Source: Atlantibacter hermannii (lineage in GTDB: Bacteria; Pseudomonadota; Gammaproteobacteria; Enterobacterales; Enterobacteriaceae). Taken from it: DNA of 64,000 nucleotides. A program made the translations under genes and the position numbers. Below are positions 30,947 to 41,307 of this stretch, in pieces (position 1 is the first letter of the stretch; every line of letters starts with the position of its first letter). Where the stretch lies: NCBI RefSeq assembly GCF_009907385.1, contig NZ_JAAATR010000033.1, positions 124,001 through 188,000 of the forward strand, given 5' to 3'. The notes beneath the pieces were generated by a model. That model saw only the letters and a list, made by a program, of their open reading frames with translations. It did no database searches and had not been told where the DNA came from.

Positions 30947-31666
30947 ATGATTATTTCACTCGATAAAGATTATCAGTCAACCCTACTATTCCAGCCGATC
31001 AGGAAGGTTAACGGCACGCTATTGGGCGTAGAGGTGATAGCAAACTTTGCATCACGCGAAGGTGATATCCGTATTCCAACCGATCTGGTTATTCCTCGTA
31101 TTAGTGATGATGAGCAGTTAATACTATTTTATGAGAAACTCGCGCTGCTGGAACAATTCCGCGTTCATTTTATAAACCACGGCCTTTGCGCATGGATAAA
31201 TATAAACGCCGTTCACGTCGCGGCTATTTTGAGCAATGAAAAACTGGCGACGCGTCTGGCGCAGCTTCCTTTTCTGGAATTTACCCTTAGCGAGAATTAC
31301 CCGGGATTAAACGACGGGAAAGACAATCTCTCTTTACTGACATTTTCTCGCCGCTATGCGCTGGTACTGGCAAATTTCGGCGCAGGCGTGGCGACCACCC
31401 GTTCTATATTCGACCGCCTGTTTAAGCGCATCATCATGGATAAATTTTTTATTCATAAACGTATTAGCGAGCCTTCGTTCGAGCCTTTTATGAAGGCCAT
31501 CGTCGATCAGGTCGCGCCGTTTTGCCACACCATGATCGTTGCCGGCATCGATACCGATAACGCACGTCAGAAGGCGATTAATGTGCGTTTCCACGCCATG
31601 CAGGGCAATCTGTGGCCGGTGATGGAACCCGAAGCATTGCTGTTTTTGTTGCGCAATCACCAATAA
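30947..31666 (+). CDS. rflP: Anti-FlhDC factor RflP (YdiV), degenerate EAL protein
   Basis: A 239-residue EAL-fold protein related to E. coli and Salmonella YdiV/RflP, which binds FlhD4C2 and promotes its ClpXP degradation, so lowering flagellar expression. Shared stretches: [13 protein letters not shown]-like [31 protein letters not shown] and [10 protein letters not shown]. The EAL motif itself is replaced by VEV (GVEVIANF), so cyclic-di-GMP hydrolysis is not expected. It is noticeably divergent from E. coli. GGACAGGTAAT lies before the ATG. Confidence 0.88.
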   Translation: MIISLDKDYQSTLLFQPIRKVNGTLLGVEVIANFASREGDIRIPTDLVIPRISDDEQLILFYEKLALLEQFRVHFINHGLCAWININAVHVAAILSNEKLATRLAQLPFLEFTLSENYPGLNDGKDNLSLLTFSRRYALVLANFGAGVATTRSIFDRLFKRIIMDKFFIHKRISEPSFEPFMKAIVDQVAPFCHTMIVAGIDTDNARQKAINVRFHAMQGNLWPVMEPEALLFLLRNHQ

Positions 31667-31727
31667 CCCTCAGGTTAACCCGTGTTTAAACTTTTCGTCA
31701 GGCACTACACTGGAAGCAGGAGGCCTG

Positions 31728-33173
31728 ATGAAAAATCCAAAATTTATTACCACCTGGCGTGACGAGCTACCCGGCTTTTACAGTGAGCTCTCGCCGACGC
31801 CGCTGAGCAATGCGCGTTTGTTCTGGCATAACCCCCAACTGGCGCAATCGCTGGCGCTGCCCGATTCCCTGTTCGATTACCAGGGCAGCGCGGGCGTCTG
31901 GGGCGGGGAAACGCTGCTACCGGGCATGTTGCCGCTGGCGCAGGTTTACAGCGGCCATCAGTTTGGCGTCTGGGCAGGACAACTGGGCGACGGACGCGGC
32001 ATCCTGCTTGGCGAGCAGCAGCTCACCGACGGGCGGCGGTTCGACTGGCATCTGAAAGGTGCGGGTCTGACGCCGTATTCCCGCATGGGTGATGGCCGGG
32101 CGGTGATCCGTTCAACGCTGCGCGAGAGTCTTGCCAGTGAGGCGATGCATTATCTGGGTATTCCCACCACCCGCGCGCTAAGCATTGTCACCAGCGATAC
32201 GCCGGTCTACCGCGAAACCGCCGAGCGCGGCGCGATGCTGATGCGTATTGCCGAAAGCCACGTGCGTTTCGGCCACTTTGAGCACTTTTACTATCGGCGT
32301 GAGCCGGAAAGGGTGCAGCAACTGGCGGAATATGTGATTCGTCACCATTTCCCGGCGCTGGTGGATGAACCGGATCGGCTGGCGCTGTTCCTTGAGCAGG
32401 TGGTCGTCCGCACCGCGGCGCTGATCGCCCGCTGGCAGGCGGTCGGATTTAGCCACGGCGTGATGAACACCGACAACATGTCGATCCTCGGCCTGACCAT
32501 TGATTACGGCCCGTATGGCTTTATGGACGACTGGCAGCCGCGCTTTATCTGTAATCATTCTGATTACCAGGGGCGCTACGCCTTCGATAATCAACCGGCG
32601 GTGGGCTTGTGGAACCTGCAACGGCTGGCGCAAACCTTCGCGCCGTTCGTCAGCGCCGAACGGCTTAACGCGCTGCTGGACAGCTATCAGGAGGTCTTGC
32701 TGCGGGATTACGGCGCACTGATGCGCGCCAAACTGGGGTTGATGACCCAACAGCACGGCGATAACGACTTGCTGAACGAACTGTTGGCCATCATGCAGCG
32801 CGAAGGCAGTGATTATACCCGCACCTTCAGGATGCTCAGCGAAACCGAGCAGCACTCCGCCGCCTCGCCGTTGCGCGATGAGTTTATCGATCGCGCCGCG
32901 TTTGACGGCTGGTTTGGCCGCTACCGCGCACGGCTTCAACAGGAAGAGGTTGCCGACGAAGTGCGTCAGGCGGCGATGAAAGCGGTCAACCCGGCGGTTG
33001 TGTTGCGCAACTACTTAGCGCAGCGTGCGATTGAAGCCGCAGAGCAGGGCGACGCCGGCGAGATGTTGCGCCTGAGCGAGGCGCTGCGCCAGCCGTTTGC
33101 CGACCGTAACGATGAGTACAGCCGTCGTCCGCCGGACTGGGGAAAACGGCTGGAGGTAAGCTGTTCCAGTTGA
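31728..33173 (+). CDS. selO: Protein AMPylase SelO (YdiU)
   Basis: A 481-residue pseudokinase that transfers AMP from ATP to proteins, linked to redox homeostasis. Features: [18 protein letters not shown] (nucleotide-binding), [22 protein letters not shown], and the [24 protein letters not shown] region holding catalytic Asp residues. The C-terminus ends EVSCSS, close to the E. coli ending with its regulatory Cys. AGGAGG lies before the ATG. Its stop codon directly abuts that of convergent hmuV. Confidence 0.95.
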   Translation: MKNPKFITTWRDELPGFYSELSPTPLSNARLFWHNPQLAQSLALPDSLFDYQGSAGVWGGETLLPGMLPLAQVYSGHQFGVWAGQLGDGRGILLGEQQLTDGRRFDWHLKGAGLTPYSRMGDGRAVIRSTLRESLASEAMHYLGIPTTRALSIVTSDTPVYRETAERGAMLMRIAESHVRFGHFEHFYYRREPERVQQLAEYVIRHHFPALVDEPDRLALFLEQVVVRTAALIARWQAVGFSHGVMNTDNMSILGLTIDYGPYGFMDDWQPRFICNHSDYQGRYAFDNQPAVGLWNLQRLAQTFAPFVSAERLNALLDSYQEVLLRDYGALMRAKLGLMTQQHGDNDLLNELLAIMQREGSDYTRTFRMLSETEQHSAASPLRDEFIDRAAFDGWFGRYRARLQQEEVADEVRQAAMKAVNPAVVLRNYLAQRAIEAAEQGDAGEMLRLSEALRQPFADRNDEYSRRPPDWGKRLEVSCSS

Positions 33174-33953
33174 TCACGGACGCAAAAACACCTGCGGCGT
33201 GTTGTGTTCCGGGTGCGGCCGCACCCGGACATCTGCCTGATACCAGCGGCGCAGGGTATCTTCTTTCAGCACCTGCCAGGGCGATCCGCTGGCGACCAGT
33301 TTCCCCTGATGCATTAACAAAATGCGGTCGGCCCACAGCGCCGCCAGATTCAGATCGTGCAGCACCACGCATACGTGCAGCTTGCCCGCTCGCGTCAGTT
33401 GATGCAGCAGGCGCAGCAGATGCTGCTGGTGGTACAAATCCAGCGCCGACGTGGGCTCATCAAGGAACAGCCAGCCGCGTGGGCCATCGTGATGCCAGAG
33501 TTGGGCCAGCGCCCGCGCCAGCTGTACGCGCTGTTGCTCGCCGCCGGAGAGCTGGCAGTAGTCGCGTCCGCGCAGATCTTCGCAGCCGGTTAGCGCCATT
33601 ACCTGCTCAATGATTTCCGCTTCCGTTGATTCGCCCCAGGGCGCACGGCCCATGGCGATAATCTCCTCAACCGGCCAGGAAAACGCCAGTTGGCTGTTCT
33701 GGCGCATGACTGCCCGCTGGCGCGACAGGGCATCTTTATGCCAGTCAATAAGGGATTGACCCTCGAGAATGCACTCGCCCTGGCTGGGACAAAGGAAGCC
33801 GGTCAACATCCGCAGCAGGGTTGATTTACCCGCGCCGTTGGGGCCGATCAGCGTCACTAATTCGCCCGGTTTAAGGCTCAACGACACATCATTCACCAGA
33901 TGGCGTCCATGACGCGTTAGCGTAAGACGTTGCGCCTGCAGGCCATTATTCAT
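33174..33953 (-). CDS. hmuV: Haemin ABC transporter ATPase HmuV
   Basis: A 259-residue ABC ATPase for haem import. Walker [12 protein letters not shown] (about 37-47), signature [13 protein letters not shown], Walker [13 protein letters not shown] and switch His VVLHDLNLA are intact. Start ATG overlaps the end of hmuU by 8 bases. It is the last gene of hemP-hmuRSTUV; its TGA is the complement of the selO TGA, forming TGATCA with no gap. Confidence 0.95.
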   Translation of the reverse strand: MNNGLQAQRLTLTRHGRHLVNDVSLSLKPGELVTLIGPNGAGKSTLLRMLTGFLCPSQGECILEGQSLIDWHKDALSRQRAVMRQNSQLAFSWPVEEIIAMGRAPWGESTEAEIIEQVMALTGCEDLRGRDYCQLSGGEQQRVQLARALAQLWHHDGPRGWLFLDEPTSALDLYHQQHLLRLLHQLTRAGKLHVCVVLHDLNLAALWADRILLMHQGKLVASGSPWQVLKEDTLRRWYQADVRVRPHPEHNTPQVFLRP

Positions 33954-34935
33954 CCACGCCTCCCCGGCGACGGAAAATCATCCACAAAAACCACGGGCCG
34001 CCCAGTAAACTGGTCAACAGGCCCACCGGCATTTCCGCCGGGGCCACCAGCGTGCGCGCCAGGGTATCGGCGCACAGCAACAGCATGGCTCCCGCCAGCA
34101 TCGAACCCGGTATCAGCGCGCGATGATCGGAACCCAGCCACAGCCGCACCAGATGCGGCACCACCAGGCCGATAAAGCCAATCACGCCGCTGATCGCCAC
34201 CGCGCCCGCCACCAGCAGCGCGCTAAGGATTAATAGCTGGCGCTGGGTGCGCTGGACATCGACGCCCAGATAGTGAGCCTCTTCATCGCCGAGTTGCAGC
34301 AGGTTAAGCCGCCGCGCCAGCCTCCCGATCAGCAGCGACGCGGGGAGCGTCAATGAGGCGGCTGCCAGCAGGGTCGGCCACTGCGCCTGCCCGAGGCTGC
34401 CCATACCCCACAGCGATAGCTGGCGCAACTGGGCGTCGTTGCTCAACCAGGAAAGCACGCCTACCGCCGCGCCGCACAGGGCGTTGATGGCAATCCCCAC
34501 CAGCAGCAGGCGCGACAGGGTGTTATCGTGGCGCTGGCTGAGCACAAAAATCGCCGCCGTGACCGCCAGGCTGCCGATAAACGCGGCGATCATCGGCGCG
34601 TAGAGCACGAAAAATCCCGTCAGGCTGAACGGCAGCACCACGTAAAACCCGACCGCCAGCGCCGCGCCGCTGCTGATCCCCAGCAAACCGGGGTCGGCCA
34701 GCGGATTGCGAAACAGCCCCTGCATCACGCAGCCGGAGAGCGCCAGCGCCGCGCCAGTCAGCGACGCCAGCAGCACGCGCGGCAGACGGATAGTCCACCA
34801 GATTTCCCGCAACCAGCCGGCATCGCTGCTCCACAGCATGCTGAGCGGCAGGCGCATGGCCCCCAGGCTGGCGGCCAACAGCGAAAGCGCGATCAGCCCC
34901 AACATCATGGTCAGCATAGCGCGGCGGGCCGTCAC
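33946..34935 (-). CDS. hmuU: Haemin ABC transporter permease HmuU
   Basis: A 329-residue FecCD-family permease with about ten membrane helices. Typical stretches: [38 protein letters not shown], and [19 protein letters not shown] (ATPase-coupling loop). It takes haem from HmuT. The start is a GTG at 34935 overlapping the hmuT stop (GTGA), which implies translational coupling. Confidence 0.94.
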   Translation of the reverse strand: MTARRAMLTMMLGLIALSLLAASLGAMRLPLSMLWSSDAGWLREIWWTIRLPRVLLASLTGAALALSGCVMQGLFRNPLADPGLLGISSGAALAVGFYVVLPFSLTGFFVLYAPMIAAFIGSLAVTAAIFVLSQRHDNTLSRLLLVGIAINALCGAAVGVLSWLSNDAQLRQLSLWGMGSLGQAQWPTLLAAASLTLPASLLIGRLARRLNLLQLGDEEAHYLGVDVQRTQRQLLILSALLVAGAVAISGVIGFIGLVVPHLVRLWLGSDHRALIPGSMLAGAMLLLCADTLARTLVAPAEMPVGLLTSLLGGPWFLWMIFRRRGGVDE

Positions 34936-35750
34936 GGCAGGGTTTCCGCGCGCTGGCGCAGCTCGGCAATGGCCTGCGGGGTGCGAATGCCGAAGCCGAG
35001 CAGCGCCATATCATCCACTACCATCAGCTGGCGCCGTTTCCCGGCAGGGGTATGGGCAAGCCCGGGCAACGCCCAGACCTGTTCCTCGCCCCCCAGCGTG
35101 CGGATCCCGTCGCGGGTCACCAGTACCAGATCCGGCGCGCTGGCAATCATCCCTTCCTGGGACAGCGGCTGATAGCGGGTAAAGCCCTGCATGGCGTTAC
35201 GCAGCCCGGCGGCCTGGATGGCGGCATCGGCAGCGGTTTGCTGGCCCGCCGCCATGGCGCTCATTCCTCCGTGGCTCATGATAAACAGCACTTTTTTATC
35301 CAGCGGCTGGCCGGGAATGGCGTTCAGCGCGGTGGTTAACCGCTGTTGCAGGGCGCGGCCTGCCGGCTCTTTATGGAGCGCGGCGGCCACGGCGCTGATT
35401 TTCGCATCGATGCCTTGCAGGCTGTTGTCCGCCGGAATGGTCACCACTTTAGCGCCGCTGTACGCCACCTGCTCCAGCGCCAGCGACGGCTTCGCCTGGT
35501 GGCTGGCGAGGATTAACGTCGGGCGCAGCGCCAGGATCCCTTCAGCGTTGAGCTGGCGCATATAGCCGATATCCGGCAGTGTGGTCGCCGCTTCCGGCGA
35601 CAGGCTGGTGCTGTCGCGCGCCACCAGATGCTGTTGCCCGCCGAGGGCATAGACGATTTCGGTGACGTCGCCGCCGATGGTAATCAGCCGCTGCTCTGCG
35701 CCCACCGCCAGCCAGGGGAGGGCGAGTAAACCCAACAGCCAGGCTTTCAT
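34932..35750 (-). CDS. hmuT: Haemin-binding periplasmic protein HmuT
   Basis: A 272-residue periplasmic binding protein. Signal peptide MKAWLLGLLALPWLAVGA|EQ is followed by the TroA-like fold with GGDVTEIVYALG and the Tyr-containing YMRQLNAEGILAL region; a Tyr there is a likely haem ligand by analogy. ATG at 35750 is chosen because the signal peptide starts there and it overlaps hmuS by 4 bases (ATGA). Confidence 0.94.
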   Translation of the reverse strand: MKAWLLGLLALPWLAVGAEQRLITIGGDVTEIVYALGGQQHLVARDSTSLSPEAATTLPDIGYMRQLNAEGILALRPTLILASHQAKPSLALEQVAYSGAKVVTIPADNSLQGIDAKISAVAAALHKEPAGRALQQRLTTALNAIPGQPLDKKVLFIMSHGGMSAMAAGQQTAADAAIQAAGLRNAMQGFTRYQPLSQEGMIASAPDLVLVTRDGIRTLGGEEQVWALPGLAHTPAGKRRQLMVVDDMALLGFGIRTPQAIAELRQRAETLP

Positions 35751-36778
35751 GCGGCGAGTCCTTTCTGGCACAGGGCGTCGATCTGGCTGCGCCACTGGGT
35801 TTGTTCCGGCGAACCTTCGGTGCGCTGGCCGTACAGCTGGGCGATTTGCGTGCCGTCGGCAGCGAACAGCTCCAGGCTGGTGACATGGCCGTCGGAACCC
35901 GGCTTGCGGGTCACCCAGGCTTCGGCAATCTGGTCGCCCTGAAGATGCAGGGTAAAGCGCTGGTTGAAGATGTTGATCCAGTTATGCATCGGCAGCACTT
36001 TTTCAATCGCGCCGGTAAAGATCTGCACGCAGCCGCGGTTGCCAACGAAAATCATAATTTCGTTGCCGTCGTCATGAGCCATATTCAGCAACTGGCTCAG
36101 CGCCTGAGTATCGACCTGGCAGGCCAGATCGTCGCTGACCAGGCGGAACGCCTGCTGGCGGCTGAGGTTATGACGCTTGAGCAACATAAAAAACTGATGC
36201 ACGTCGGTCATGGCGCGCCATTCCTGCTCCACCACGGCGGCATCCACCTCGACGGTTTCCGGCTGGTCGGCGGCGGCCTGGATGTCCAGCGCCGGGTTAT
36301 CGGCATGAATAAACCGCGCCAGCACTTCGGCCCAGGCGTCAAAATCGGTGTTATCGGTGGTATACACTTTCAGCAGGGCGTCGCCCTGATAATCAAAGAA
36401 CTGGATACTCTGGCGCTCGCCGTTTTTGGCGGCTTCGCGGATATGGAACGCATACGCCCACTGGTTGAGGAACAAACGCAAGTCCAGCGCGCGCGGGTTC
36501 AGCACCAGCCCGGCATGGCCCTGCAGGTGCAGGTTTTCAAAGCGGCCCACTTGTTCATGCACCGCATACTCATTGCGGCAAATGCATTTGGTTTCACCGA
36601 CGTTTTCCAGCGCGTGCAGGATGCTGCGGATGTCGCCCTGTAAGCGCCAGGCATCATGGCCGACGCGGGCATGGGCCAGCTCCGCTTCGCTGAGAGTCAT
36701 CATCGCGGCGATATCGCGGGCGTATTTTTGCGGATGTTCGGCTTTTAACGTCAGCCAGGTTTGGTGCAGGTGGCTCAT
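35747..36778 (-). CDS. hmuS: Haemin-degrading factor HmuS
   Basis: A 343-residue cytoplasmic protein of the HemS/ChuS family with two related halves. The second half contains FVGNRGCVQIFTGAIEKV and WINIFNQRFTLHL. It receives imported haem and releases iron or stores it. AAGGAAG precedes the ATG. Second structural gene of the haem locus, coupled to hmuT by a 4-base overlap. Confidence 0.94.
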   Translation of the reverse strand: MSHLHQTWLTLKAEHPQKYARDIAAMMTLSEAELAHARVGHDAWRLQGDIRSILHALENVGETKCICRNEYAVHEQVGRFENLHLQGHAGLVLNPRALDLRLFLNQWAYAFHIREAAKNGERQSIQFFDYQGDALLKVYTTDNTDFDAWAEVLARFIHADNPALDIQAAADQPETVEVDAAVVEQEWRAMTDVHQFFMLLKRHNLSRQQAFRLVSDDLACQVDTQALSQLLNMAHDDGNEIMIFVGNRGCVQIFTGAIEKVLPMHNWINIFNQRFTLHLQGDQIAEAWVTRKPGSDGHVTSLELFAADGTQIAQLYGQRTEGSPEQTQWRSQIDALCQKGLAA

Positions 36779-36799
36779 GTTGTCTTCCTTATAAAGGGG

Positions 36800-38788
36800 T
36801 TACCACTGATAGCTAACAAATACTTTGCCGTTGCGGCCATCCTGGGGGATGCCCTGCGGCGACCAGTACGCTTTATCAAAGGCGTTGCCCAGCACCAGCG
36901 TGGTGGTTAAACCGCGTAGTTGCTGCTGGCCGTGATAGCTGATGTAAAAGTCATTCACGCCATAGCCCGCCTGCTCGCTGTAGCTGCTGCTGATATGGTC
37001 GGAACGATCGGCGAAAGTGCCGACCCAGCCCACGGAGAAGCCGCTCTGCGCCACCGGGATGTCCAGTTGCGTGGTGACAGTGTCCGGGTTGAGGCTGGCG
37101 ATCCACTCACCGGTATCGCTGTCTTTGCCCCGGGTGCGGTTATAGGCTACGTCCAGGCTGAACAGGTCGGCGCTGTATTTCGCCATCACGTCCCAGCCCC
37201 AGATTTTGGCGTTCGGCACGTTATACGACATGGTGGTCGCCCGGGCGAAATCCACGGCAGTGGAAATATAGTCTTTGGCGTGAGTATCGAAATAGCTGGC
37301 TTTCAATTCCAGTTGGTCGTTACCGAGCATCAAATCGTTAAAGCGCAAGCCGAAGCCGTACTCCTGAGTTTCGTTGGTTTCCGGTCGCAGGTTCGGGTTC
37401 GGCACCCAGTAGTTGCTGTAGAACCGCCCGATGGCGAAGTGCAGATCGTCGTTATACATCTCGCCCATGGTCGGGGCGCGGAACGCCTGGGCGTAAGAGC
37501 CAAACAGCATCAGCCAGTCGGTCGGCGTGATGGACAGCCCGGCGCGGGATGACCATTGATCGGCATTCACATCCTCGTAGCCTTCGCTGCGGCCCCGGTA
37601 ATTATCGTAACGGGTGCCCGCCAGCAGGGAGACCGGCAGATCGCGCAGGGTAATTTCATCCTGCAGCCAGCCGGAGCTGAAATCGATACTGGCCTGCGGG
37701 AACCCGGTAGTTGCGCCGCCCGGACGCTGCTCCTGACGGTAATACTCGCCGCCGTAAGTCAGCAAATGGCTGGCGACGCTGCCGGTAAACAGGCGCGAAC
37801 GGTTCTCCAGCTTACCGCCTTTGGTGGTCTGTTTGCGGAACTGGTTGGTATTGTCCTGATTCTCCGCGTTGATCCGCGCTTCCGACCAGTAAACCGTGGC
37901 GTCGGCATCCAGCCAGTCGTTGCCCTGCGGATTAAGGTGATAGCCCAGTTGGGCATCGCGCTGAATAGTCGAGCGATCGGTGAGCGGATTGCTGGTGGTG
38001 ACTGGGCCTGCGGTCTGTGGGTTCACCGGCTCCTGAGCGCTGTTGTTGTAATAACGCAGCGAGCCGGAAAGCGCCTGGTCGGCGTCGATTTTCCAGGTGC
38101 CTTTCGCCAGCATAGTGTTGATGCTTTCATCATTCGGCGCGCTTTGCCCGTCGCTCTGGCGGATATCGCCGCGATCGCGGCTGGACCAGGCCACCACGCC
38201 GTCTAAGTCGTCGGTGCGGCCAAAGGCGCTGGCGCCCATGCCGAGGCTATGATCGCCGGTCGCGCCGGTGCCGAATACCCGGTATCCGCTGTTCTGGCCG
38301 TCAAACAGCAGGTCGCTGGCGTCTTTGGTTTCAAAAGCAACCACGCCGCCCAGCGCGCCGCTGCCGTACAGCTGCGCCGCCGGGCCGCGTACCACTTCAA
38401 TGCGCTTCACCAGCGCCGGATCGATAAAGGTGCTGTTCAGGTGACCGGTATCGGTGCCCTGTCGAACGCCATCCACCAGCACCAGCACGCCACGGCGGTC
38501 ATAGCCGCGCAGATTAATATCCTGGCCGTTGGCGCGGCCCGAACCGTCCAGCGTCATGCCCGGCACTTTACGCAGCAGATCGGCGGCGGAGGAGGCAGTC
38601 TGGCCGGTGGGGGTATCGGCGTCGATGACGCTTATCATCATCGGCGCTTCAAAGCTGCTGCGTTGGTTGCCGGTGGCGGTTACGGTCATCTGCTCCTGTG
38701 CCGCCGCCAGTGAAGCGGCAGGCAGGGCACCGAGAACCAGTAAGGCCAGCGCGGACAGGCGCGGGCCTGCGGTGTGCAGGTAAGGCAT
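36800..38788 (-). CDS. hmuR: TonB-dependent haemin receptor HmuR
   Basis: A 662-residue outer-membrane receptor. A signal peptide ends near ASLAA; a TonB box-like QEQMTVTA follows; the plug domain has VPGMTLDGSGRANGQDINLRG and the barrel has the haem-receptor FRAP box (AFRAPTMGEMY) and NPNL box (NPNLRPETNETQEYG). The last residue is an aromatic Trp after YQ, as needed for barrel assembly. Followed 21 bases later by hmuS. Confidence 0.95.
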   Translation of the reverse strand: MPYLHTAGPRLSALALLVLGALPAASLAAAQEQMTVTATGNQRSSFEAPMMISVIDADTPTGQTASSAADLLRKVPGMTLDGSGRANGQDINLRGYDRRGVLVLVDGVRQGTDTGHLNSTFIDPALVKRIEVVRGPAAQLYGSGALGGVVAFETKDASDLLFDGQNSGYRVFGTGATGDHSLGMGASAFGRTDDLDGVVAWSSRDRGDIRQSDGQSAPNDESINTMLAKGTWKIDADQALSGSLRYYNNSAQEPVNPQTAGPVTTSNPLTDRSTIQRDAQLGYHLNPQGNDWLDADATVYWSEARINAENQDNTNQFRKQTTKGGKLENRSRLFTGSVASHLLTYGGEYYRQEQRPGGATTGFPQASIDFSSGWLQDEITLRDLPVSLLAGTRYDNYRGRSEGYEDVNADQWSSRAGLSITPTDWLMLFGSYAQAFRAPTMGEMYNDDLHFAIGRFYSNYWVPNPNLRPETNETQEYGFGLRFNDLMLGNDQLELKASYFDTHAKDYISTAVDFARATTMSYNVPNAKIWGWDVMAKYSADLFSLDVAYNRTRGKDSDTGEWIASLNPDTVTTQLDIPVAQSGFSVGWVGTFADRSDHISSSYSEQAGYGVNDFYISYHGQQQLRGLTTTLVLGNAFDKAYWSPQGIPQDGRNGKVFVSYQW

Positions 38789-38858
38789 AGCAACTCTCCA
38801 TAGAGAAAAAATGAAAGCGCTGGCTGCCTGGGATAACCTGGGTGGCGGGCGTGGGGTG

Positions 38859-39047
38859 TTATTTGGTCAGAATGAGTTTTCCGGCCTGAGTCTGCCGTAG
38901 CAGATAGTGTTGGCCGTCATGCACGATAACGATGCGCCCGTCCGGGCCGAGCAGGGTTTTGCTGTCGATCTGGCGTGGCGCGGTCGCGTTTTCAGCGGCG
39001 TTTTTCGGCGTAGCGCCGGAGCCCAGGGCTTTCTCAATCTGCATCAT
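38859..39047 (-). CDS. hemP: Haem-uptake regulator-like small protein HemP (YdiE)
   Basis: A 62-residue HemP-family protein with the conserved C-terminal half [22 protein letters not shown] and ending KLILTK. In other bacteria HemP is encoded first in haem operons and, in some, activates the receptor gene. Two tandem ATGs (39047, 39044) are possible; the ribosome site is weak. K-12 keeps this gene as orphan ydiE. Confidence 0.88.
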   Translation of the reverse strand: MMQIEKALGSGATPKNAAENATAPRQIDSKTLLGPDGRIVIVHDGQHYLLRQTQAGKLILTK

Positions 39048-39072
39048 GCTGTTTAAAAATGACAATAAAGGT

Positions 39073-39091
39073 AACAATAAGAATCATTATC
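39073..39091 (-). promoter_or_regulatory. Fur box of the hemP-hmuRSTUV locus
   Basis: AACAATAAGAATCATTATC matches the 19-base Fur consensus (GATAATGATAATCATTATC) at 15 positions; overlapping GATAATGATT-type repeats extend it. It lies 26 bases before hemP, so iron-loaded Fur should repress the locus. Confidence 0.88.
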
Positions 39092-39272
39092 AATAATCAG
39101 CATCGGAGCGGCAAGCGTTATTTGTGAGAAAATTGTGAAGAAATCAATTTTTGCCGAAAGCGCGCGTTAATCCCGCAAAATTTATACGGATCATTCGGTT
39201 AGGTGGCAGAGATATTTTGCAACCGCCAGCAAAGGACAAAAAACTGCCCCCGGACGAGGGCAGTGAAGGAGG

Positions 39273-40319
39273 TCAGAATCGGGTTTCTACCGCGTCGTTG
39301 AGCATTGCGAGCAGCGTTTCGCTGTCGTCCCAGCCGAGGCACGGGTCGGTAATCGACTGACCGTACACCAGCGGCTTGCCGGTCGTGATGGGCTGGTTGC
39401 CTTCCTGGATAAAGCTTTCCACCATCACCCCGGCAATGGCGCGGGAGCCGCTGCGGATTTGCGCGCAAATTTCGTCGCACACATCCAGCTGGCGGCGGTG
39501 CTGCTTCTGGCAGTTGCCGTGGCTGAAGTCCACCACCAGATGCTCCGGGAGATCGAACTGGCGCAGCGCGTCGCAGGCGGCGTTGAGATCCTCTGCGTGA
39601 TAGTTAGGCTGTTTGCCGCCGCGCATGATGATATGCCCGTAAGGGTTGCCGCTGGTCTGGTAGATGGTCATCTGGCCGTGCTTATCCGGCGACAGGAACA
39701 TATGGCTGGCGCGGGCGGCGCGGATGGCGTCCACCGCGATGCGGGTATTGCCGTCGGTGCCGTTTTTGAATCCTACCGGGCAGGAGAGCGCCGAGGCCAT
39801 TTCGCGGTGGATCTGGCTTTCGGTGGTGCGTGCGCCAATCGCGCCCCAGCTGATCACGTCGGCAATAAACTGGCCGATCACCATATCGAGAAACTCGGTG
39901 GCGGTGGGCACACCCAGTTCGTTAACGCGCAGCAGCAGACGGCGCGCCTGCTCAATACCGTGATTGACGCGGTAGCTGCCGTTGAGATCAGGGTCGGAAA
40001 TCAGGCCTTTCCAGCCCACCACGGTGCGCGGTTTCTCGAAATAAGTGCGCATCACGATTTCCAGCCGCGACTGGTATTTCTCGCGCAAGGTTTGTAAACG
40101 CGCCGCGTAATCCATGGCGGCGTCAACATCGTGGATCGAGCAGGGGCCGATAATCACCAGCAGGCGCTTATCGTCGCCGTTTAAAATTTTCTCGATGCGA
40201 CGGCGTGAGGCGGTGACGTGTTCTGCGACGCTGGCAGAAACGGGGTAGCGCTGGGCGAGTTCGGCTGGCGTCACCAGCGAATCGATCCGCGCCGTGCGGA
40301 GTTCGTCAGTTTTATTCAT
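39273..40319 (-). CDS. aroH: Trp-sensitive DAHP synthase AroH
   Basis: A 348-residue class I 3-deoxy-D-arabino-heptulosonate-7-phosphate synthase, the first shikimate-pathway step from PEP and erythrose-4-P. Seen: LLVIIGPCSIHDVDAAMDYA, MRTYFEKPRTVVGWKGLI, GARTTESQIHREMASALSCPVGFKNGTDG and VDFSHGNCQKQH. Length fits E. coli AroH (348). The TrpR operator upstream identifies it as the tryptophan-regulated isoenzyme. Confidence 0.96.
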   Translation of the reverse strand: MNKTDELRTARIDSLVTPAELAQRYPVSASVAEHVTASRRRIEKILNGDDKRLLVIIGPCSIHDVDAAMDYAARLQTLREKYQSRLEIVMRTYFEKPRTVVGWKGLISDPDLNGSYRVNHGIEQARRLLLRVNELGVPTATEFLDMVIGQFIADVISWGAIGARTTESQIHREMASALSCPVGFKNGTDGNTRIAVDAIRAARASHMFLSPDKHGQMTIYQTSGNPYGHIIMRGGKQPNYHAEDLNAACDALRQFDLPEHLVVDFSHGNCQKQHRRQLDVCDEICAQIRSGSRAIAGVMVESFIQEGNQPITTGKPLVYGQSITDPCLGWDDSETLLAMLNDAVETRF

Positions 40320-40461
40320 GGGTGTCTCAAAATTTTGTGCTTCAACGGCTTCAGTACCGGGAAGTGATGGGCATCACAATAAACCAATCCTGATTGATTT
40401 CAAGATAAGCGGCTGCGCTGGGCCACAATGCGCGACACCCTATCACAAAAAAATGCACTTT

Positions 40462-40481
40462 TGTACTAGTAAATTAGTACA
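40462..40481 (-). promoter_or_regulatory. TrpR operator of aroH
   Basis: A 20-base near-palindrome, TGTACTAGTA followed by AATTAGTACA, matches trp operators (CTAG and GTAC half-sites on both sides). It covers the last codons and stop of ppsR (stop at 40474-40476), 143 bases before the aroH start. Confidence 0.87.
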
Positions 40482-41307
40482 TGCGGCGATTGAGACCCAT
40501 GATATCTAACAGTTTTGTCGCCAGCTCTTCCACCGAATAGTTAGTACTGTTGAGATACGGGATCTGGTGCTTACGGTACAGGGCTTCCACTTCCGCGACT
40601 TCCATCCGGCACTGGCGCATTGAGGCGTAGCGGCTGTTTTCGCGGCGTTCTTCACGGATGGCCGCCAGGCGTTCCGGGTTAATCGTCAGGCCGAACAGCT
40701 TGTGCTGGAGCGGTTTTAACGCGGCGGGAAGGTTGAGATTATCCATATCGTCGGCAATAAAGGGGTAGTTGGCGGCGCGGATGCCGAACTGCATCGCCAG
40801 ATACAAACTGGTAGGGGTTTTACCGCAGCGCGATACGCCCAGCAAAATCACCTGCGCCTGATCGAGGTTGCGCATCGAGATGCCGTCATCATGCGCCAGG
40901 GTGTAATCAATGGCGGCGATACGGGCGTCGTATTTATTCAGGTTGGCGGCATTCAGGCCGTGGGTGCGGTGGGCGATGGGCGTCGGATCGAGCTTCATCT
41001 CCTGTTGCAGCGGGGCCACCAGCGCCTGAACGATGTCCTGACAGAAACCTTCGCTTTGCAGAATAATGGCGCGAATATCCGGCATCACGATCGAATAAAA
41101 CACCAGCGGACGCACGCCGGTCTGCTGATATATCGCGTCGATCTGCTCTTTCACCGCTTTGGCGCGGCTTTCATTTTCCACAAACGGCAGGGTGATGCTG
41201 TTAATGGACACCGGGAACTGCGACATCACCGCATGGCCCAGCACTTCGGCGGTAATGGCCGTTCCGTCGGAAATATAAAACACGTGGCGATCGACACTGC
41301 TGTCCAT
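40474..41307 (-). CDS. ppsR: PEP synthase regulatory kinase/pyrophosphorylase PpsR
   Basis: A 277-residue DUF299 protein that inactivates PpsA by ADP-dependent phosphorylation and reactivates it by phosphorolysis. The P-loop-like motif [11 protein letters not shown] is near residue 150. Divergent from ppsA, its substrate. AGGA precedes the ATG; aroH lies downstream on the same strand. Confidence 0.96.
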   Translation of the reverse strand: MDSSVDRHVFYISDGTAITAEVLGHAVMSQFPVSINSITLPFVENESRAKAVKEQIDAIYQQTGVRPLVFYSIVMPDIRAIILQSEGFCQDIVQALVAPLQQEMKLDPTPIAHRTHGLNAANLNKYDARIAAIDYTLAHDDGISMRNLDQAQVILLGVSRCGKTPTSLYLAMQFGIRAANYPFIADDMDNLNLPAALKPLQHKLFGLTINPERLAAIREERRENSRYASMRQCRMEVAEVEALYRKHQIPYLNSTNYSVEELATKLLDIMGLNRRMY

